8,855 nucleotides of DNA from SLJK01 sp964567295 (GTDB lineage: Bacteria; Bacillota; Dethiobacteria; DTU022; UBA8154). A model generated the notes under the pieces. The model made no database searches. It was given only the letters and a program-made list of their open reading frames with translations, and had not been told where the DNA came from. The stretch is taken from the NCBI GenBank assembly GCA_964567295.1, contig CAZMLU010000061.1, positions 1 to 8,855 on the forward strand. Direction: 5' to 3'. Position numbers and translations under genes: made by a program. Shown here in pieces: positions 1-7,671 of this stretch (positions are counted from its first letter, which is position 1; each line of letters opens with the position of its first letter).

Positions 1-1
1 A

Positions 2-313
2 GAGGGGTTTGATGAAAATTTTCATTATATCTTCCTTGAAAGCGGTTCTATTATGTACAAGGAAAAGGGAAAAAACCTCCTGGAAAAATTCAGCGATATT
101 TCCCAAAAAGTCGATTTTGAATTAAGCTTCGAGATAAGTAATGATAATGTCTTAAAGTTGATAGTATCTGCTAAGGATGATAATGCAAGAGATTTTGAAG
201 TTAAAACCGAAGTTATAATTTTAAATCTAACGGATAAAATCACTGGACTTGAAAACAATGAACCAGGAACCGGGATTCGCTTCCAGCTTCCTTCAGAATT
301 GGAAGACACCTAA
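2..313 (+). CDS. C-terminal part of a probable PilW-like minor pilin (5' end outside window)
   Basis: The frame is open from the first bases of the window to the TAA at 311-313, so the gene starts upstream; the ATG at 53 is internal. About 103 residues are visible. They are mostly hydrophilic with alternating beta-strand-like stretches, including a segment around FELSFEISNDNVLKLIVSA and then EVKTEVIILNL. A C-terminal strand of the form 'y.v.tev.l.n' at the end of a globular domain is typical of PilW/ComGF-type minor pilins and pseudopilins, which prime pilus assembly in the inner membrane. The diagnostic N-terminal pilin signal lies outside the window, so the identity is inferred from this pattern and from the neighbouring T4P genes. 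It could be another surface or pilus-associated protein. No cysteines are seen. An AT-rich gap of 110 bases separates it from the next gene. Confidence 0.5.
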   Translation, partial: EGFDENFHYIFLESGSIMYKEKGKNLLEKFSDISQKVDFELSFEISNDNVLKLIVSAKDDNARDFEVKTEVIILNLTDKITGLENNEPGTGIRFQLPSELEDT

Positions 314-423
314 AAACAAGATGAAGCTTGCATTTTTCTCCACTGTAATTTAATATATTAATAAAGTTGAAAAATAGCAGGTAGGTAAATTAATATCGGT
401 AGAAGCAGGGGGGGAAATAGTAC

Positions 424-936
424 ATGGCAAAAATTATAACAAAGCTTATGGTTTCCGATAATTCCCGGAAGGCAAAAAGCCAGATCAGGCGTTACAGTCA
501 AATATTTGTACTGCCGGTAATAGCGGCGGTCATTTTTATTATGGCCCAGTTAACCCCTTCTACTGCCCTGCCTTTCTGGCATAGCAGTGATGCCGTTGCC
601 CTTGAAGAAAGCGCGAACGATAGCAATGAAGAAGATACAGCCCCGGATAGTTTTGAGGGCGAAGTTTACGAAGAAGATTCCTTAAATGAGAATACGGAAA
701 ACAATGAGACGAGCCCACAAACCACCAGATTATTCCAAGTAAGAGATGAAGAATCAACAATTCGCGATCCTTTTGCAGCGCCGCTTTTTTATGAGCCGCT
801 TCCCGAACCGGCACCGGATCCTCAGCTTGACTCGGAACCTGAACCTGTTATGGATCCTGACATGAACGATGACGAAACGGTGGGAGACTTGCCCATAACA
901 AACGGTGATAGTAAAGATGTAATAATGAGCAAATAA
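424..936 (+). CDS. Unrecognised single-span membrane protein with acidic, proline-rich outer part and an RDPF motif
   Basis: This is a 170-residue protein. The start is set by a G-rich Shine-Dalgarno (GGGGGGGA, about 408-415) nine bases before ATG. The first 23 residues are rich in K and R, followed by one hydrophobic segment at about 26-43, which predicts a cytoplasmic N-terminus and an outward-facing C-terminus. Residues 58-95 are very acidic. Residues 113-117 read IRDPF, and 122-149 are rich in Pro, Glu and Asp. An RDPF motif after a flexible linker recalls PilP/GspC-type inner-membrane components of T4P and type II secretion, but the beta domain those proteins carry is missing here. It may be an accessory pilus protein, or the N-terminal half of a broken longer gene, because the same frame continues after the stop (see 937-1080). 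I do not recognise a family with certainty. Confidence 0.65.
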   Translation: MAKIITKLMVSDNSRKAKSQIRRYSQIFVLPVIAAVIFIMAQLTPSTALPFWHSSDAVALEESANDSNEEDTAPDSFEGEVYEEDSLNENTENNETSPQTTRLFQVRDEESTIRDPFAAPLFYEPLPEPAPDPQLDSEPEPVMDPDMNDDETVGDLPITNGDSKDVIMSK

Positions 937-1080
937 AGGTGGAAAAAGATAAATAAATACCTGAACCGGAATCGGCCGAGGAGCCGGCTTTTACTGCTGG
1001 AAAAGTGGCAGCCCTTACAGCTTATTATTCCTAGCATCGAGATGGATCAGGCAGTCCTTACGGGGAGTATTTTCCGTTGA
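937..1080 (+). pseudogene. Possible sortase-like remnant, in frame with the upstream gene past its stop
   Basis: After the TAA at 934-936 the same frame stays open for 47 codons, to the TGA at 1078-1080, with coding-like codon choice. Its end reads QPLQLIIPSIEMDQAVLTG. This resembles the first strands of the sortase fold, where the form 'L.IPsI.vDapVv.G' is common. No usable start codon with a ribosome binding site lies inside the stretch, and the rest of a sortase (catalytic His, Cys and Arg) is absent. It is therefore either a decayed gene fragment, the far end of the 424-936 gene behind a nonsense mutation, or chance. A short CGGC/GCCG hairpin followed by four T lies at about 973-996 but is weak as a terminator. 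The remaining bases to pilT (1081-1129) hold only the pilT ribosome binding site. Confidence 0.3.
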
Positions 1081-1129
1081 TTGGCGAAAGTTAAAGGAAA
1101 ATTTCATTCCTTGAAGAAAGGATACAAGC

Positions 1130-2251
1130 ATGGAACATAAAAATAACTCAGCTACTCAAAATATTTATCCAGCCACAATGGACGACTTGTTAAAACACAC
1201 CTTAGAGAAAGAAGGTTCCGACCTGCACCTCTCCGCCGGCGCTGTCCCGATGGCAAGGATTCACGGGAGTCTGGACGATCTGGATTACCCCAAACTCACC
1301 CCGGAACATGTTGAAGAGCTGCTCAAGCAAGTTTTGCTGCCTTTCCAGGAAGGACAGCTGTCCGAAAACTGGGAGCTGGATTTTTCCTACTCCCTACCCG
1401 GTTTAGCCCGCTTCCGGGGCAACGCCATGTTCCAACGCAACAGCCGCTCCGTTACCATAAGGGTGGTTCCATTTGAAGTTCCTAAACTGGAAAAACTCGG
1501 TTTGCCCGATGTCGTTAGCAGCCTTTGCGAGCTGAGCCGCGGGCTGGTACTGGTTACAGGAGCCACGGGGAGCGGAAAGTCAACAACTCTGGCCTCCATG
1601 ATCAACGAGATCAACGAGACCAGGCGGGAAAGCATAGTAACCATCGAAGACCCTATTGAGTTTTTACATACCCATAAACAATCTGCTGTCCGACAGCGGG
1701 AAGTAGGCATTGATACAAAATCCTTTCCTGTTGCTCTACGCCACGTTCTCAGGCAGGACCCCGATATTATTCTCATTGGGGAAATGCGTGATCTGGACAG
1801 TATTGCTATCGCTTTGACAGCGGCTGAAACCGGGCACCTGGTTTTTTCCACTTTGCACACGCAGACAGCCCCGCTAACCATCAGCCGTATCGTCGATGTA
1901 TTCCAGGATCAAGCACGCGAGCAGATCCGCCAGCAGCTTTCCAATTCTTTGCAGGGAGTTATCTCGCAGCAACTATTGCCCACAGTTGACGGCAAGGGTA
2001 GGGCGGTGGCTGTAGAATTTATGATGAATACTTCTGCAGTGCGCAACATGATCCGCGAAGGCAAAGAACATCAACTGTACAGCGTCATCCAAACCAGTAA
2101 AGCCCAGGGTATGCAGACCATGGATAGTGCCCTCTCGGCTCTTGTCGTTGCCGGGAAAATTAGCCGAGAAGTAGCACTGGAGAATTGTATCGACCGGGTA
2201 GAGCTGGAACGCATGCTGCAATCGCAGGGCGCTTCCTCTAAATTCTGGTAA
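1130..2251 (+). CDS. pilT: Type IV pilus retraction ATPase PilT
   Basis: This 373-residue cytoplasmic hexameric ATPase drives pilus depolymerisation and retraction. An N-terminal PAS-like domain (about 15-115) contains the family signature SDLHLSAG. The ATPase core carries Walker A GATGSGKST (144-152), an Asp box TIEDPIEF (171-178), Walker B DIILIGEMRD (212-221) and a His box GHLVFSTLHT (235-244). The C-terminal retraction signature, AIRNLIRE in classic PilT, is present as AVRNMIRE (303-310), followed by GMQTMDSAL. This motif, together with the lack of a tetracysteine zinc site and an MshEN domain, separates PilT from PilB. The length is slightly above the usual 345-350 because of a short N-terminal extension and a longer tail. 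The start is supported by AAAGGA at 1117-1122, seven bases before ATG. It is the first recognisable machine gene in the cluster and is separated from pilC by 204 bases. Confidence 0.96.
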   Translation: MEHKNNSATQNIYPATMDDLLKHTLEKEGSDLHLSAGAVPMARIHGSLDDLDYPKLTPEHVEELLKQVLLPFQEGQLSENWELDFSYSLPGLARFRGNAMFQRNSRSVTIRVVPFEVPKLEKLGLPDVVSSLCELSRGLVLVTGATGSGKSTTLASMINEINETRRESIVTIEDPIEFLHTHKQSAVRQREVGIDTKSFPVALRHVLRQDPDIILIGEMRDLDSIAIALTAAETGHLVFSTLHTQTAPLTISRIVDVFQDQAREQIRQQLSNSLQGVISQQLLPTVDGKGRAVAVEFMMNTSAVRNMIREGKEHQLYSVIQTSKAQGMQTMDSALSALVVAGKISREVALENCIDRVELERMLQSQGASSKFW

Positions 2252-2455
2252 CATTTCTTTCCGAGAAGAAAGTTATATTGTCCTTTCCGTTAAAAATAAC
2301 TAAATAATATTTACCAGTCAGGGGGCATTTCCCTTGAGCAAGGTTATCTCCACTGGGCTGCCACCGCTACAAGGACACGCCGGGCTGCCTATCACAACGT
2401 AAATACTTATTATTAGCTGAAGGATTATACTTTTTAAAACAGGACGTGAACCGGA
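2252..2455. other. Gap between pilT and pilC, no confident gene
   Basis: No established RNA or gene is recognisable in this 204-base gap. The left part is AT-rich, with a weak hairpin (TTTCTT 2254-2259 with AAGAAA 2266-2271) that lacks a following T-run. The right part is GC-richer and contains the 8-base direct repeat GGGCTGCC at 2355-2362 and 2382-2389. A 22-codon frame runs from TTG 2334 to TAA 2400-2402 with AGGGGG eight bases upstream, too short to call. Weak promoter-like hexamers (TTGTCC at 2278, TAAATA at 2301) could give pilC its own start, but the match is poor. Confidence 0.4.
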
Positions 2456-3664
2456 ATGGGTTCCTATTCTTACGAGGCCATAAACAAGACCGGTGAGTTA
2501 GTAACCGGAAAACTTGAAGCAGAAAAAGAAATAGCGGTTTCCGAACGCTTACGGGGACTGGGGTTTACCGTAATAGATATCAAGCCTGTGAGCACCTCAC
2601 CCATAATGGAGATGTTCAAGGGCCGAGGTAAAAAAGTTTCCCTGGGCGATCTGGGCCTGTTCAGCCGTCAACTGGCGGCCATGCTGGATGCGGGTATACC
2701 GGTGACCCGCGGTCTGTACACCTTAAGCCACCAGGTTACCAACCCCACCCTGGCCAAGGCCTTAAAAGAAATCGCCGGAAACGTGGAGGGCGGGGTAAGC
2801 CTGACCGAAGCCCTGGAGGCGCACCCTCATATATTTAGCAGATTATACATAGGCATGGTCGAGTCGGGAGAAATGGGAGGGTCGCTCCAGGGATCCCTGG
2901 AGGCCCTTTCAGAACAGTTACAGAAGGACAAGGCGCTGCGCGACAACATCCGCTCGGCAACATTTTATCCCATGGTGGTTTCCATCTTTGCTGTTTTACT
3001 GCTGCTGGGCATGATGTTCTTTCTGGTCCCCATTTTTATGGGCTTTTTTCCAGCGGACGCCGAACTTCCTTTCATCACCCAATTAATCATTTTTGCATCC
3101 GATTTTCTGCGCGCTTACTGGTTTTTCTTGCTGTTGGTTATTATTGCCATGTATTTCGGGCTTCGCTCTTATATGCGAAGCGAAGCCGGTCGCCGTAACT
3201 GGGACAGGTTGATTTTTCGGTTACCTGCTTTCGGGCCTTTAATGGAAAAGGCCATACTTGCCCGCTTTGCCCGCACCCTTTCTACATTAATGTACGGGGG
3301 AATTCCTGTTATGCAGGCCATGGAATCCGCCGGCCGGGCATCGGGAAATACCATGGTGGAAGATGCCATTAAAGTAGCTTCCGAACAAATCCGGGAAGGT
3401 AAAAATATCGCTACCCCGTTGGAGGAAAGCGGGGTGTTCCCCCCCATGGTGACCCATATGATATCCATCGGTGAAGAAACCGGCGCTCTACCGGAATTGC
3501 TCACCCGCATAGCCGAATTTCTGGAGGAGGAGGTAAACGTTATGACCAAAAGTCTTACCTCCATAATAGAGCCCATCTTGCTTGTCATTGTGGGGATAGT
3601 GGTGGCGATCATGCTTATCTCTCTCTATCTCCCTATCTTCACGGTCATAACGGAAATGACATAG
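2456..3664 (+). CDS. pilC: Type IV pilus inner-membrane platform protein PilC
   Basis: This 402-residue polytopic GspF/PilC-family protein forms the membrane platform that transmits motor movement from PilB and PilT to the growing pilus. It starts with the family's typical YSYEAINKTGELVTGKLEAE. It then has two repeated T2SSF domains, at about 66-190 and 265-390, each with the conserved acidic turn: VESGEMGGSL at 135-144 and GEETGALPEL at 339-348. Three membrane spans are visible, at about 173-194, 213-235 and 374-395, the last after the conserved IEP (371-373). The length is the family norm. The ribosome binding site is poor (AGGA at 2441-2444, 11 bases from ATG), yet the N-terminal sequence matches the family exactly, which fixes the start. 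The gene is 31 bases ahead of pilM and probably co-transcribed with it. Confidence 0.97.
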   Translation: MGSYSYEAINKTGELVTGKLEAEKEIAVSERLRGLGFTVIDIKPVSTSPIMEMFKGRGKKVSLGDLGLFSRQLAAMLDAGIPVTRGLYTLSHQVTNPTLAKALKEIAGNVEGGVSLTEALEAHPHIFSRLYIGMVESGEMGGSLQGSLEALSEQLQKDKALRDNIRSATFYPMVVSIFAVLLLLGMMFFLVPIFMGFFPADAELPFITQLIIFASDFLRAYWFFLLLVIIAMYFGLRSYMRSEAGRRNWDRLIFRLPAFGPLMEKAILARFARTLSTLMYGGIPVMQAMESAGRASGNTMVEDAIKVASEQIREGKNIATPLEESGVFPPMVTHMISIGEETGALPELLTRIAEFLEEEVNVMTKSLTSIIEPILLVIVGIVVAIMLISLYLPIFTVITEMT

Positions 3665-3695
3665 ATTATACCTTTCCTGACGGGAGAATCAGTTT

Positions 3696-4697
3696 ATGGT
3701 ATTTGCAAGAAAAAAACGCCTGGTAGGCCTGGAAATTGACTCCGGTGAAATTCGTGCAGTGGAGTTATGGGGAAAGCCGGATGATCCCAAATTGAAGGCC
3801 TGGGGAAGGGAAACTCTGCCCGAAGGCGCGGTTCAAGATGGCATAGTACACCATCCCGAACAGGTCTCCGGAGCCCTTTCACAGCTCTGGGACACAAACA
3901 ACTTTAAGGGGAAAGACATAATCCTGGGTGTTTCCAACAAGGACGTGTTGGTGCGTTTCGCTCTATTTCCAAAGGTACCCCCGGAAAAGCTAGGCAGCCT
4001 GATCAGGCACCAGGCCCAGGATTATTTGCCTTTACCCCTGGACAGCGTTGTCCTGGATTACACAGTTATCGGTGAAACAGAAGGCGACTCTGGAGCTATG
4101 CACGAAGTGATCCTGGTTGCCGCCAAACGGGATATGCTGGATACCTTTCTCTCCACTTTTTCTGCTGCCCGCTTGAACGTCTGGGACATCGACGTATCTT
4201 CACTGGTCCTGCTAAAGATTTTACCTGACGAGCAGCGCGAGGGGGCCATTTTGCTGGTAGATGTAGCCAACGGGCAGTGCAATATCCTCATTGTGTCGGG
4301 GAATATGCCCCGCTTGGCCAGGCGCGCCCCGGTACGTCTGAAAGATGCTGCTGCCCAGTTAGACATGTCTGTGCAAAAAATGTTTTCCCAGTCCAGCCTC
4401 CCAGAAGCTTCCATAGATAACTACCTGGGATGGATTGACACTCTTATTAGTGAAATTCGCTCTTCTATCTCCTATTACCAGGCCCAACCAAAAGCTCTGG
4501 ATGTGGAAGAAATTTTACTGAGCGGCAAGGGAGCCAGGGCACCGAGGCTGGCTGAGAGAATTACGGAAACTTTAAATACCCCGGTAAAAATATTGAACCC
4601 CTTTACAGAAATTGGCATTTTTGAACAACCAGGTAACGGTCAGGAAATCGACTACAGCATCGCCGTTAGCCTGGCCCTCCGCGGATTGGAGGAATGA
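3696..4697 (+). CDS. pilM: Type IV pilus assembly actin-like protein PilM
   Basis: This 333-residue FtsA/actin-fold protein forms a cytoplasmic ring and docks onto the N-terminal tail of PilN. Nucleotide-binding motifs of the fold are visible: phosphate 1 in GLEIDSGEIRAVEL (11-24), phosphate 2 in LLVDVANGQCNILI (186-199) and the adenosine motif in ILLSGKGARAPRL (273-285). The C-terminal IDYSIAVSLALRGL is the usual PilM ending. The first phosphate motif has an acidic residue (GLEIDSG) where many homologues have GLDIGSS, a mild variation. The start has GGGAG at 3682-3686, nine bases before ATG. The stop lies four bases before the pilN start, so translation of the two is probably coupled. Confidence 0.95.
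   Translation: MVFARKKRLVGLEIDSGEIRAVELWGKPDDPKLKAWGRETLPEGAVQDGIVHHPEQVSGALSQLWDTNNFKGKDIILGVSNKDVLVRFALFPKVPPEKLGSLIRHQAQDYLPLPLDSVVLDYTVIGETEGDSGAMHEVILVAAKRDMLDTFLSTFSAARLNVWDIDVSSLVLLKILPDEQREGAILLVDVANGQCNILIVSGNMPRLARRAPVRLKDAAAQLDMSVQKMFSQSSLPEASIDNYLGWIDTLISEIRSSISYYQAQPKALDVEEILLSGKGARAPRLAERITETLNTPVKILNPFTEIGIFEQPGNGQEIDYSIAVSLALRGLEE
4688..4693 (+). promoter_or_regulatory. Ribosome binding site that fixes the TTG start of pilN
   Basis: GGAGGA lies inside the last codons of pilM, eight bases before TTG at 4702-4704. Starting there gives the family-typical N-terminus LKKISLLPPEIRE. The upstream in-frame ATG at 4612 would add 30 residues not found in PilN, and it overlaps pilM. Confidence 0.85.
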
Positions 4698-4701
4698 ACC
4701 A

Positions 4702-5289
4702 TTGAAAAAAATCAGTCTGCTTCCACCTGAAATACGAGAAGAAAGAAACCTGCGCCATAAACAGCGTTTTTATATAATCGTAAGTGCTTCAGTCCTGGGT
4801 GTTTTTTTATTAACATATATAAGCTTGCTGCTGATAACCCTGAATATACATTCCCAGGCTGACACCCTGGAAGATCAGCGTCACAGTATTGAAAGACAGA
4901 TTGCAGAACTGGAACACATTGCCGAGATGCAGGTCATGGTCGATAAAACTGAAGTCATTTTACACCAGGCTCTAGGCGAAGTTCCCGATTGGGAAATACT
5001 TTTAAGAGAAGTAAGTGCACTCATACCTGACGATGTATGGCTTTCTGACTTAAATGCCACCTTTGCCGATGGAAGCGGTGAAATGAGCATGCGAGGCTGG
5101 GGCCGTCACCACTACTTTGTGGCTACCTGGCTGAGAAATACGGAGGAATTGGAAGGAATAGAGAATATTCGCTGCCAATTTTCCACGGAAACCACCGTGG
5201 AGGATAGAAAAGCCTTCCAATTTGAAATTCGGGGCAACCTTGAGCCGGGGCAGCCCCTGGAAAAGATATTGGAAGGGGATGCAGAGTAG
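4702..5289 (+). CDS. pilN: Type IV pilus assembly protein PilN (TTG start)
   Basis: This 195-residue bitopic inner-membrane protein links cytoplasmic PilM to PilO. The N-terminal tail, residues 2-13 (KKISLLPPEIRE), is the conserved PilM-binding INLLP motif. A membrane span follows at about 24-46, then a coiled coil at 50-80 (DTLEDQRHSIERQIAELEHI), then a ferredoxin-like outer domain beginning VPDWEILLREVSALIPDDVW (94-113), a stretch that is very typical of PilN. The TTG start is chosen because it gives the right N-terminus and has GGAGGA eight bases upstream. The stop TAG directly abuts the pilO ATG, so the two genes are almost certainly translationally coupled. Confidence 0.93.
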   Translation: MKKISLLPPEIREERNLRHKQRFYIIVSASVLGVFLLTYISLLLITLNIHSQADTLEDQRHSIERQIAELEHIAEMQVMVDKTEVILHQALGEVPDWEILLREVSALIPDDVWLSDLNATFADGSGEMSMRGWGRHHYFVATWLRNTEELEGIENIRCQFSTETTVEDRKAFQFEIRGNLEPGQPLEKILEGDAE

Positions 5290-5826
5290 ATGGACTTGCG
5301 CGATATTAAAATAACTCCGGGTATTTTGGCACTGATCCTGGGAGGCCTGGGCTTAGTGGTCATGCTTTTTCTGATAATAAACCAGCTGGGAGCATTAAAT
5401 GATGCTCAGGACAGGGTGTCGGAAGAATCAGATGCCTTAAATCTGGCCAACATACGGCTGGGACAGTTGGTGGAGCTTCGCCAGCGAGGCCCAGAATTCG
5501 TAAACTATTTGGAAACCCTGGAGCAACTTATTCCCGCAGAAGCAGGAGAGGCCGATCTGATTATTTCCCTGGATAGGATGGCCCGTAATGCTGGTATAGA
5601 GTTAACCGAGGTGCGTTTTGATGAACGCGGTCACACCGACGAGTATGTGGAAGTTCCTTTACAGATCTCTTTTCGGGGTGAATTTCGATCTTTCCTGGAA
5701 ATAATACAGAACTTGCAGGAAGGAAACCGGGCCTTTCGTATTGAAAACATTAACCTGGACGGGGAGCGTTTGGATCTAAATCTTAAAGCTTTTTACCGGG
5801 ACTTTGATGATCTGGAAGAAAATTAA
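5290..5826 (+). CDS. pilO: Type IV pilus assembly protein PilO
   Basis: This 178-residue partner of PilN in the inner-membrane alignment complex has a short cytoplasmic start, one membrane span at about 11-31, a coiled coil at about 36-82 and a PilO ferredoxin-like domain at about 86-171. The domain includes LIISLDRMARNAGIELTEV and the strand run VPLQISFRGEFRSFLEIIQNL, both typical of PilO. The ATG immediately follows the pilN stop with no spacer. GGAAGGGG at 5271-5278 inside pilN can serve as ribosome binding site. The tail is acidic (DFDDLEEN). No pilP or pilQ follows; the next gene is pilB, 50 bases on, as expected for a cell without a secretin in this locus. Confidence 0.93.
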   Translation: MDLRDIKITPGILALILGGLGLVVMLFLIINQLGALNDAQDRVSEESDALNLANIRLGQLVELRQRGPEFVNYLETLEQLIPAEAGEADLIISLDRMARNAGIELTEVRFDERGHTDEYVEVPLQISFRGEFRSFLEIIQNLQEGNRAFRIENINLDGERLDLNLKAFYRDFDDLEEN

Positions 5827-5876
5827 TTTTTTAATAATTTCGCAAAGCAAGTTTACCACAGAAAAGAGGTTTACTT

Positions 5877-7562
5877 TTGAGCACCCATAATTCCAGAAAC
5901 TATTTAGGCGAGATCTTAATCCAATCAGGAAATATCACTAAAGAACAGCTGGCAGAAGCAATGCATTACCAGAAAGAACGCCGGCAAAAGGGGGCAAGGG
6001 ATCCCTTGGGCAGTGTACTGATAGAACTGGGTTTTGCCTCGGAAGAAGCAGTTACCCGGGCACTGGCCAACCAAGCGGGGGTTGCCGTTTATTCATTGGA
6101 GTCTTACTCTATAGACAGCACCGCCAGCATGCTCCTGGACCCGGAAACAGCCCGCCGCTACCAGGCCTTGCCCATAGATTTTGAGAGCGGGAACCTGGTG
6201 GTAGCCATGGCTAACCCCGCCAACATCATTGCTGTAGATGATCTGCGCCTGTTAACGGGTTACGAAATCACAACGGTTATTGTACCTGATAGTGAGTTGC
6301 AGGCTGCCCTGGACCGTTTTACCCAGATTTATTTTGAAGGTGAACATGAAGCAGAAGAAGATGATTCCGAAGTCATAACCACCGATGAATCCACTGAAAA
6401 ACCGGTTGTCCAGCTGGTTAACCATATTTTCAACAATTCTGTCCAGGTAGGAGCCAGCGATGTACATATCGAGCCCGGCGAAAAGAGCATGCGGGTACGC
6501 TTCCGTATCGATGGAGTCTTACACGAGGTCATGCAGCATCCCCGCCGGATGCACGCCCCGCTGGTCTCACGGCTGAAAGTCATGGCCAACATGGACATCG
6601 CAGAAAGACGGATCCCCCAGGACGGGCGTGTTACGTTGAAAATTGGCAACAACACAGTAGATGTACGTGTCGCTTCGTTACCTTCAGCATACGGTGAAAA
6701 GCTGACCCTGCGGCTTTTAAACCGCAGCGCACAGTTGATTACCCTGGAGGAACTGGGTTTCCCGGAAGAAGAGCTCTCCAAATATAAAAAGATGATGAAG
6801 TTGCCTTACGGCTTTCTTCTGGTAACAGGGCCCACGGGCAGCGGCAAAAGCACCACCCTTTATGCCACCCTGAAGGAATTAAACGACGTAAAAAAACAGA
6901 TTATCACCGTAGAAGATCCTATCGAGTACCGCATGGAAGGGATCAACCAGGTGCAGGTTAATCCCAAGGCGGGATTGTTTTTTTCCACAGGCTTGAGGTC
7001 AATCCTGCGCAACGACCCGGACATTATAATGATCGGCGAGATCCGTGATCACGAAACGGCACGCATCGCTGTAGAATCTTCACTCACCGGTCACCTGGTG
7101 CTTTCGACAATACACACCAACGATGCAGCCGGCGCAATTATCCGGCTGGGTGACATGGGTATTGAAACATACCTGACCTCCTCGTCTTTAAATGGGGTAC
7201 TGGCCCAGCGCCTGGCCCGGGTGCTCTGTAAAAACTGCAAAGCACCCCAGGAGATGACCCGCCAGGAACTGCTTAACATCATGCCCAACTTCCCCCTTGA
7301 CGACGCAGAGGAAAAGGTGACCCTCTACCGCCCGGTGGGCTGTATGCGCTGCAATAACACCGGCTACCACGGAAGGCTGGGTATATACGAACTGCTGGAG
7401 GTTACTGAAAACATCCAGCAGCTGGTTCTTAACCGCAGCTCTGCCGGGGAGATCAAGGAAATGGCAATCCAGGAAGGAATGACCACCTTGCAAATGGATG
7501 GCCTTCGCAAAGTAAAACAGGGTATAACCTCTCTGGAAGAAGCTATGCGGGTAAATATTTAA
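5877..7562 (+). CDS. pilB: Type IV pilus extension ATPase PilB (TTG start)
   Basis: This 561-residue GspE/PilB ATPase powers pilus polymerisation. Domains in order: an N-terminal MshEN/T2SSE_N domain (about 8-150), an acidic linker (155-173), and the ATPase core with Walker A GPTGSGKST (318-326), Asp box TVEDPIEY (344-351), Walker B DIIMIGEIRD (382-391) and His box GHLVLSTIHTND (405-416). A tetracysteine zinc site follows, CKNC (451-454) and CMRC (489-492), which is diagnostic for PilB/GspE and absent from PilT. The TTG start has AGAGG at 5865-5869, seven bases upstream. MshEN domains often bind cyclic di-GMP through paired RLG motifs; here the equivalents read YLG (9-11) and PLG (43-45), so binding is doubtful. 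Finding pilB after pilO, just before the pilin, differs from the common pilB-pilT-pilC order. Confidence 0.96.
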   Translation: MSTHNSRNYLGEILIQSGNITKEQLAEAMHYQKERRQKGARDPLGSVLIELGFASEEAVTRALANQAGVAVYSLESYSIDSTASMLLDPETARRYQALPIDFESGNLVVAMANPANIIAVDDLRLLTGYEITTVIVPDSELQAALDRFTQIYFEGEHEAEEDDSEVITTDESTEKPVVQLVNHIFNNSVQVGASDVHIEPGEKSMRVRFRIDGVLHEVMQHPRRMHAPLVSRLKVMANMDIAERRIPQDGRVTLKIGNNTVDVRVASLPSAYGEKLTLRLLNRSAQLITLEELGFPEEELSKYKKMMKLPYGFLLVTGPTGSGKSTTLYATLKELNDVKKQIITVEDPIEYRMEGINQVQVNPKAGLFFSTGLRSILRNDPDIIMIGEIRDHETARIAVESSLTGHLVLSTIHTNDAAGAIIRLGDMGIETYLTSSSLNGVLAQRLARVLCKNCKAPQEMTRQELLNIMPNFPLDDAEEKVTLYRPVGCMRCNNTGYHGRLGIYELLEVTENIQQLVLNRSSAGEIKEMAIQEGMTTLQMDGLRKVKQGITSLEEAMRVNI

Positions 7563-7580
7563 ATTATTTTAAAAAAATGC

Positions 7581-7609
7581 TTGCAAAAAACTGTATTATA
7601 GGTTAAACT
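7581..7609 (+). promoter_or_regulatory. Possible sigma-A-type promoter for the pilin transcript
   Basis: TTGCAA (7581-7586) and TAAACT (7604-7609) are 17 bases apart, each matching four of six consensus positions. The predicted RNA start near 7616 would leave about 268 bases of leader with the whole riboswitch inside it. The fit is moderate, and read-through from pilB is equally possible because no terminator follows pilB. Confidence 0.35.
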
Positions 7610-7671
7610 TAATATGCGGAGGAATCCATTAAGTGGTATTAAAGCCGCTATAGCTGAAGGACAAAATATTT

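Noticed and set aside
328..356. Promoter TTGCAT-17-TAATAT before the 424 gene
   Set aside because: Only three and four of six bases match in an AT-rich stretch where such matches are common.
1387..1881. Long minus-strand open frames, such as those opposite pilT, pilC and pilB
   Set aside because: They lie wholly opposite well-identified genes, have low-complexity Ser/Arg-rich products and no ribosome binding context; they are shadows.
2254..2271. Terminator after pilT from TTTCTT/AAGAAA
   Set aside because: The stem has six weak pairs, mostly A-T, and no T-tract follows.
4612..4701. Upstream ATG start for pilN at 4612
   Set aside because: It would overlap pilM by 86 bases and add 30 residues not seen in the family; TTG 4702 has a good ribosome binding site and gives the conserved KKISLLPPE start.
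7571..7586. Sigma-54 promoter, suggested by TTGCA before the pilin leader
   Set aside because: The GG element expected about ten bases upstream is absent; the position holds only A.
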